NCBI GenBank assembly: GCA_033060915.1
Contig: CM065388.1
Span: forward strand, 34,574,001 to 34,638,000
Direction: 5' to 3'
Length of the DNA: 64,000 bases
Source of the DNA: Euryodendron excelsum
Lineage: Eukaryota; Streptophyta; Magnoliopsida; Ericales; Pentaphylacaceae
Shown here piece by piece: positions 59,401-64,000 of this stretch (position 1 is its first letter; the number at the start of each line of letters is the position of its first letter). The position numbers were made by a program, and so were the translations under genes. The notes under the pieces are model-generated. The model worked only from the letters and a program-made list of their open reading frames with translations, searched no databases and was not told the origin of the DNA.

Positions 59401-62400
59401 CTAAAGTCATTGGAGATGAAGAATTTGGTTCTTCATCTACTGGCAAAGCTTTCTACTGGATGGCGACCAAAAAGGAGTAATGTAGCTATCAATTGTGAAA
59501 GCTCATCTCAAATTGTGACAAAATTCAAGGTGAGGGAACTGTACATTGTTTGCTCAATTGACACAGACATGGTTAAGGAATCATGGTGCCAAGTCTTGAA
59601 GGTGTGGGATGTGTTGCCTTTAGAGGAAATTCCAAAGTTGGTTAGACATCTGGATGGTATATTTGGAATTTACACTGATGATTATCTCAATCGTTGTAAG
59701 GTCAAATGTATTGAGGGGTAAGTAATGCTCATGTACTCTAGTGCATCTGAATCTTCTTTAGTGTTAGCATTTAAATGATAAATTCGAACTATCAAACTTC
59801 TTATTTAGCATTATCATTTTTCTTGAATATTTCTTATTTGTTGTTGGTGTTCCTATTGCTGTTATCATCATTGTCGATCATCATCATAATTATTTTGGAC
59901 TGTAGGGATTTGGAAGTTCCAATGACCTGGGAATCCTCACGTGATATTGTTCAATACAAGAATCTTTGTGACACTGAAGCGCAGAAAGCTTCAAATGCTG
60001 TTGCTTTTGATGAAAAAAGACATGTTGAGAACACAAAGGTGGGTGACAGTTTGGCATTGATGAAATTCTATTCCTTGTCATCTTGTGTGGTCAGCCACCT
60101 GCTTTCTAGCTGCGATGGTAAAGAACTGGGTATCCCCTTTGAATTAACAAATCAACAACAGGAAATCATTTTTTTCAATAGAAGCACCTTTATACTTGGA
60201 AGGTCGGGCACTGGGAAAACAAGTGTGTTGACCATGAAGTTAATTCGAAATGAGCAACTGTACCATGTAGCATCTGAAGGATTTCATGAAATGGAGAGCA
60301 ATGTCTCCACTGATGGTAGCTGGAGATATGGGGTTAGTGAGAGTGATTTGGAGACCAAGGGAGCTGTCTTGCAGCAAATTTTTGTCACAGTTAGTTCGAA
60401 ACTGTGTTATGCTGTCAAACAAGATGTGTCTCGGTTGAAAAGGTTAGTAAATAAAGGCAGCTGAACCCTTTCTGTTTGGATATTGTGTTAGCTTGGTGTA
60501 TCATCACGGTGTACAATTGTTTCTCTTCTCTTTTTGTTAAAAGTTTTGCTCTTAGATGGTATGAATTGCCCATAATTACTGTGATATTAGCATACATGTA
60601 GCATTGGTAGGCGGTAGGACAAAGAGACATGCTTTGCCATGGATTTTTGCAACTTCATGGTTTTACAACTTTTACTTATTTTTAGCACACTTTTTTCAAG
60701 AGGTCAATATACTATAAGATGTGATCAAGTTTCAGTGGAATAGGAAGAAAACCTTTAAGATATAAGGGTAAAGTTGTAATTAAAAATTTTCCATTAACGG
60801 TGTCTCATGCATTTTTGAATCTTGAAAATTAAGGGTGCAACCTGTCATGGTTTTTAGTTGAGGGGGTCAAGTGTTATTTATTCATAGTTGAGGGGGTCAA
60901 AGTATAATTAACTCAAATTTAAGATCCTCTTCTTCTCCTTTTCTTTTTTACTTTTGATTCCATCTGAAAAGAAAGCTATATCATGTGGACTATAGTTCAA
61001 GATATTAGGTCCATTTACCTCCAGTATCCAACTTTCTGGCTCTGCACTTCCACCTGCCATTGCACTCGCTGGAATTCCCATAGTAGCTTGCTTCTGGCTC
61101 TCCAATTCTTACAACTTCCTCATCTCAGACATCATCTCTGTGAGATGCTCCATGCTGAATTGGCTCATGACATCGATAAGAATACATATTCAATTGCAAC
61201 CTGCAACAAATATTTTCTATACCTCTTTATATCAAATCTCAAAACAGAGAAGGTGGATGAGAATTCCAGCACATTAATTTCAACCTAACTAGAAAGAGAA
61301 AAAGACTTAGGAGTTTAGTGCACCTGAAGGAAATTGTGATCATTATTTCATTGATGTATGAAGAGAGTTCTTTTAGCATTAGCTGGGATCTTTTTCACCA
61401 GCAAAAGTATAGTATGTTGACCACGTATAAATACAATTAATTCCTTTAATTTGTCTCAGGTTCCAATGGCTCATGGCTTGTGGTACATTTATACGCCCAA
61501 TAATTTTCAAGTTATTTAAATTGTTATTCACTGACCATAAAACGATGTAGCACATATGCGTAAAGTACATAGTGTACCAAACTCAAAATTTAGCCATATT
61601 ACTGAAAAAATGTATCAATAATGTGAAATAATATTTTTGTTTTTTCTAATGAAAATGTAGAAAAAAGATGCAATAATCCTCATGTCCTTGTTTTTAAAGA
61701 CGTGTTGAAGTTGTGGACATGGGGAATATTTTTTACTTTATTTTATATGTTTATTTATTTACTTAAGGTAAGAGTAAGAATTTCATTGATATAATCATAG
61801 AACCATTCATACAATAAGTCAACTGTAATGTCCTGCAACAAAGTGAAACTGCAGACCTAAACAATAATTGCTTTTAGTTGTAGGGACATCATAGTACTTT
61901 AGAGGGTTGTATAATATGTAATCATCAAGTGGATTGGCATGTTGTCTACGGCCTACTTGTATTGACCAAGGATCAAAATTACGTTTCGGTGTATCATTTC
62001 AGTTAACATAGAATGGAAATGTTTCAGAAGTATGATGAAAACCTATGTTACCTGAACTCGTGTACGGGTCTCAGGTGCGGGTACGTGTCTAAGTGTTGGA
62101 TTCATCTAATTCTGAGGTCCAAAGACACTTGGACATGGCTACATTTCCTATTTTTTTAAATACTCATTTTGCTTTTTTAAGATAAAATAGTACTTACAAG
62201 CTAAAATATAGCATTTCATACATAAAATGAAAGTCTTATGCTTAGTTCTATAATAAACTCAATTACTTATACATACTTGTTAGATGGATGTCCAACTAGC
62301 CATTTCAAATACATATCCCATAACCTTATCCGAGTGTTGAGTCTTCAAATAAGTATTTCAAAATCTAGGAAGTATGGACACTCCGTTGGAAGAGCCGTAC

Positions 62401-63084
62401 CCGTATTGGACACATGTCGGACATTGACACTCGTCGGACACTCACATACTCGTGTCGGATACTTCGTTTTATGTGTCCAATTATTTATTTATTTATTTAT
62501 TTCTACATTGGACACTCCACGGACATGGTTTGGACACACGTGTCTCATTTTGGACACTTTAGGGATATGGCAGGCGCTCGACTATAAATTTTAAAATTAA
62601 TTGTTGGATCGAAGAAGAAGAAAAAGAAAAACAAGTATGTTACTTATATTGGTGATTAATTTGTTTTGAGTGTTCTTTATGGTTTTTATATTAGATGATG
62701 ATGGATAATTGATGAAGTGTAATGACAAATTAATGTTTTCGGTAGTTTATGACTTTGTAGTATTATTTATTGATGGAACAACTTTTTTGTTGTTAATGTG
62801 TTTGTTTACTTTATAATTTTTAATGGAATGTAACTAATTGTGAATGATTTGTTGCTGATTAAATAGTGAAATATGATGTTTTATTTATTCTAATTGGTGT
62901 TATCTTGTATGTTTTTTATTTTCTTTATAAAATATTTATATATATGACATATACAAAATATAAAAAATATATATTCTTTTGCCGTGTCTTTACCGTGTCA
63001 TGTCCTGCATTTTATGAAAATTGTCGTGTCGGTGTGTTCGATACTCGTGTCTGTGTCCGTGCTTCTTAGTTCAAAATTTTAGGC

Positions 63085-63118
<34 letters not shown>

Positions 63119-64000
63119 GTAGTAGTAGTAGTAGTAGAAGCTACCAACAAGTAAGGACTAAAATTGTCAAATATTTGTCGAAACAACTTATTGCTTCATT
63201 ATGTTGCGTAGTGGTTCAATGCATTTTAGTGTTAACATCCCTTTAGGTTTCCAATGATTACAAGGACACCCCTCATATTTTTGAAATTACAATAACAATC
63301 TTTAAGTGAAAATATATAGAAAAATCCTCTCTGTTAATTATTCGTTAAATCACCAAATGAAAAATAGTGTGGTAAACTTTAATATGAAAATTTTTGCCTT
63401 AGCCAACAAAATTGAGTTAAAATGATATTTATAAACATTTAAATAAATACAATAAATGAGAATGGGCAAAAGGTAAGATAACATGCTCCGTTGTGAACTT
63501 TTTCCATATTTTTGCATTTTTGGAACATAAAGTTGTTTCAAGGGGGAAAAAAACAAGTGCAGAAAAATAAAATTATGCTGGTATCTATTCAAAATTTTAT
63601 GTTGTTAATAATCTTTTTCTTTTAATTAATAAGTATCATAATTAACATCATACGTATATTTAAATAACCTATTTTATAGTAGTAATGTTAAATTTTTTAA
63701 TGGTAGATACATTCGTGCACTAGGTTTGCTAAAATATTCTGCTTCTAACTGTATGCATTCCTAAATGTACAGTTTTGTATGTGGTGGGACATCTTCAGCT
63801 GAAAGCAGTTCAATTCATGTGGATGATATTGAGGATACAACACAATTTGCAAATATTCCTGACTCTTTTGTTGATCTTCCACCACATTCGTACCCTCTTG
63901 TCATAACATTCCATAAGTTCTTGATGATGCTCAATGGAACAGTTGGTGCTTCGTATTTTGAAAGATTCCCTGATGTAAGGCATCTTTGTCATGGTAAAAC
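50594..64000 (+). CDS. large SEN1/UPF1-like helicase with second P-loop module (TRANK1-like plant protein), N-terminal part
   Basis: Nine exons can be placed, all GT..AG: 50594-50713, 55860-56406, 56759-57934, 58067-58391, 58662-58917, 59013-59229, 59362-59717, 59906-60442 and 63773 to beyond the edge. Exon phases agree throughout. The first 40 residues (..LLDLVFSWSLEDIFNEDLY) and exon 2 form the plant-family N-terminus. Exon 3 holds Walker A GPAGTGKT (56918-56941), VIDEAAQ and GDECQLPAM; exon 4 NIQYRMHPSI; exon 5 SIDGCQGGEEDVIIIS and NPQRCNVALTRAR; together these make a complete SF1 helicase core. Exon 8 has a second Walker A, GRSGTGKT (60198-60221), as in plant TRANK1-like proteins, which usually exceed 2,000 residues. 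An RNA/DNA helicase role is inferred from the family. One extra A in an A-run at 56332-56335 of exon 2 breaks the frame; removing it restores RIWNALHMARN. This may be an assembly error or a null allele. Confidence 0.85.
51330..51960 (-). pseudogene. possible LINE endonuclease scrap in intron 1
   Basis: The minus frame at 51569 reads MAGDLNLVLVNFSLVEKLV followed by ..ELRKACLLMNLSFG, which recalls the GDFN..L...EK.G....FR..C.L.DL pattern of L1 endonucleases. The match is short and the rest is full of stops. It contains a ~55 bp tandem duplication (AGCAAGGACSTGATCCTTCC at 51381 and 51436). Confidence 0.3.
53299..53990. repeat. foldback and direct copies of a CTCTGATACCA-type repeat in intron 1
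   Basis: A unit of about 110 bp containing AAAGCTTNAGTTGTTAGGTAA, a GGGCCCAACAATGC-like word and TATCAAGCTCTCCAAC occurs at about 53299-53400 (direct), 53541-53660 (direct), 53690-53808 (inverted) and 53910-53990 (direct, partial). The second and third form a long hairpin whose ends read CTCTGATACCAT and ATGGTATCAGAG. TGGTATCAGAG is the initiator-tRNA complement, so the family could derive from a tRNA-Met-related SINE or a primer-site region. Confidence 0.65.
53405..53478. repeat. (GA)37 microsatellite
   Basis: Seventy-four bases of perfect GA dinucleotide inside intron 1, within the foldback cluster. It makes the surrounding open frames (53311-53574 and shadows) spurious. Confidence 0.95.
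54415..54690 (+). repeat. ~70 bp direct repeat pair in intron 1
   Basis: TATTGACCACCAACGCATCT + AAAAGTTTAGGCTTTTATAG and onward (54420-54490) recurs as a close copy at 54615-54685. The DNA between includes GCTCTAGTGCCATATTGAAG, a decayed relative of the CTCTGATACCA repeat. It looks like two overlapping insertions of the same repeat family. Confidence 0.55.
62043..63072. mobile_element. CGTGTCGGACAC-rich transposon-like block in intron 8
   Basis: The left end (TATGTTACCTGAACTCGTGT + ACGGGT) and the right end (CTCGTGTCTGTGTCCGTGCT + TCTTAG) are roughly inverted. The interior has many GTGTCGGACAC-like words at 62380-62560 and 62985-63065. Such ends are common in plant nonautonomous DNA elements. 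Target duplication and family are not resolved. Confidence 0.4.
63086..63137. repeat. (ATA)n(GTA)n microsatellite
   Basis: About 11 ATA-type then 6 GTA-type trinucleotides in intron 8, an ordinary compound microsatellite. Confidence 0.9.

Larger units (their letters stand above)
60443..63772 (+). other. intron 8 of the helicase gene, enlarged by repeats
   Basis: A 3.3 kb intron, AAAAG|GTTAGT at the left and TGTACAG|TTTTGT at the right; joining the codon AG+T gives Ser in LKSFVCGG. It holds a duplicated TAGTTGAGGGGGTCAA word (60856 and 60888), a TE-like block (62043-63072) and a trinucleotide run. No gene is supported inside. Confidence 0.8.

Noticed and set aside
60908..61105. 65-codon minus-strand open frame in intron 8
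   Set aside because: No recognisable family or start context; lies within an intron on the opposite strand.

Overview
The window is plant nuclear DNA, almost certainly from a eudicot. It is AT-rich, its one host gene is split by GT..AG introns, and most of the rest is plant-specific LTR retrotransposons (Athila- and Tat-lineage Ty3/gypsy, copia-type and gag-only elements), with LINE, hAT-type and MITE debris and one fossil caulimovirid coat-protein fragment. I see no bacterial-type genes, no CRISPR array, no tRNA or rRNA gene and no gene cluster.

Layout. 1-3.29 kb: the 3' part of a gag-only, non-autonomous copia-type element (a TR-GAG-like family), plus strand, with its 3' LTR. 3.29-3.80 kb: decayed endogenous caulimovirid coat-protein fragment, minus strand. 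3.8-6.9 kb: no gene that I can support. 6.9-29.56 kb: a second, complete but shattered copy of the gag-only element on the minus strand (3' LTR 6907-8031, primer-binding site 28434-28445, 5' LTR 28448-29558). It is split by two later insertions: a 2.7 kb solo LTR (8853-11559) and a full Athila-type gypsy element (12844-26741). The Athila element itself carries a 4.3 kb solo LTR (20769-25101). The nesting is shown by target-site duplications and by coding or leader sequence that rejoins exactly across the insertions. 30.06-31.98 kb: a copia-like solo LTR with internal ~195 bp repeats. 33.5-34.3 kb: inverted-repeat-rich foldback-like DNA. 34.4-36.3 kb: 5'-truncated L1-type LINE, minus strand, with a defective catalytic motif. 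39.5-47.6 kb: a Tat-lineage gypsy element (dual RNase H) whose gag start is split by another solo LTR (40152-42539). It has many in-frame TAG stops, several at places where family members have Gln, and it ends abruptly inside integrase at an A-run. 47.6-50.5 kb: degenerate repeats and two small DNA-transposon derivatives.

The only host gene runs from 50,594 past the right edge, plus strand. I can place nine exons. They encode the N-terminal part of a large plant protein with two P-loop helicase modules: a SEN1/UPF1-like SF1 helicase with all main motifs visible, then a second Walker A of the UvrD/TRANK1-like type. All exon junctions keep frame except for one extra base in an A-run of exon 2. 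Introns 1 and 8 (5.1 and 3.3 kb) are swollen with repeats.

The retroelements do not work together as a system. They are dead or parasitic layers that record insertion order, LTR-LTR recombination (four solo LTRs with recognisable target-site duplications) and mutation that looks like methylcytosine deamination. The most useful things to follow up are the gag-only family, the nested stack, the shared loss of catalytic residues, and whether the helicase gene is still functional.
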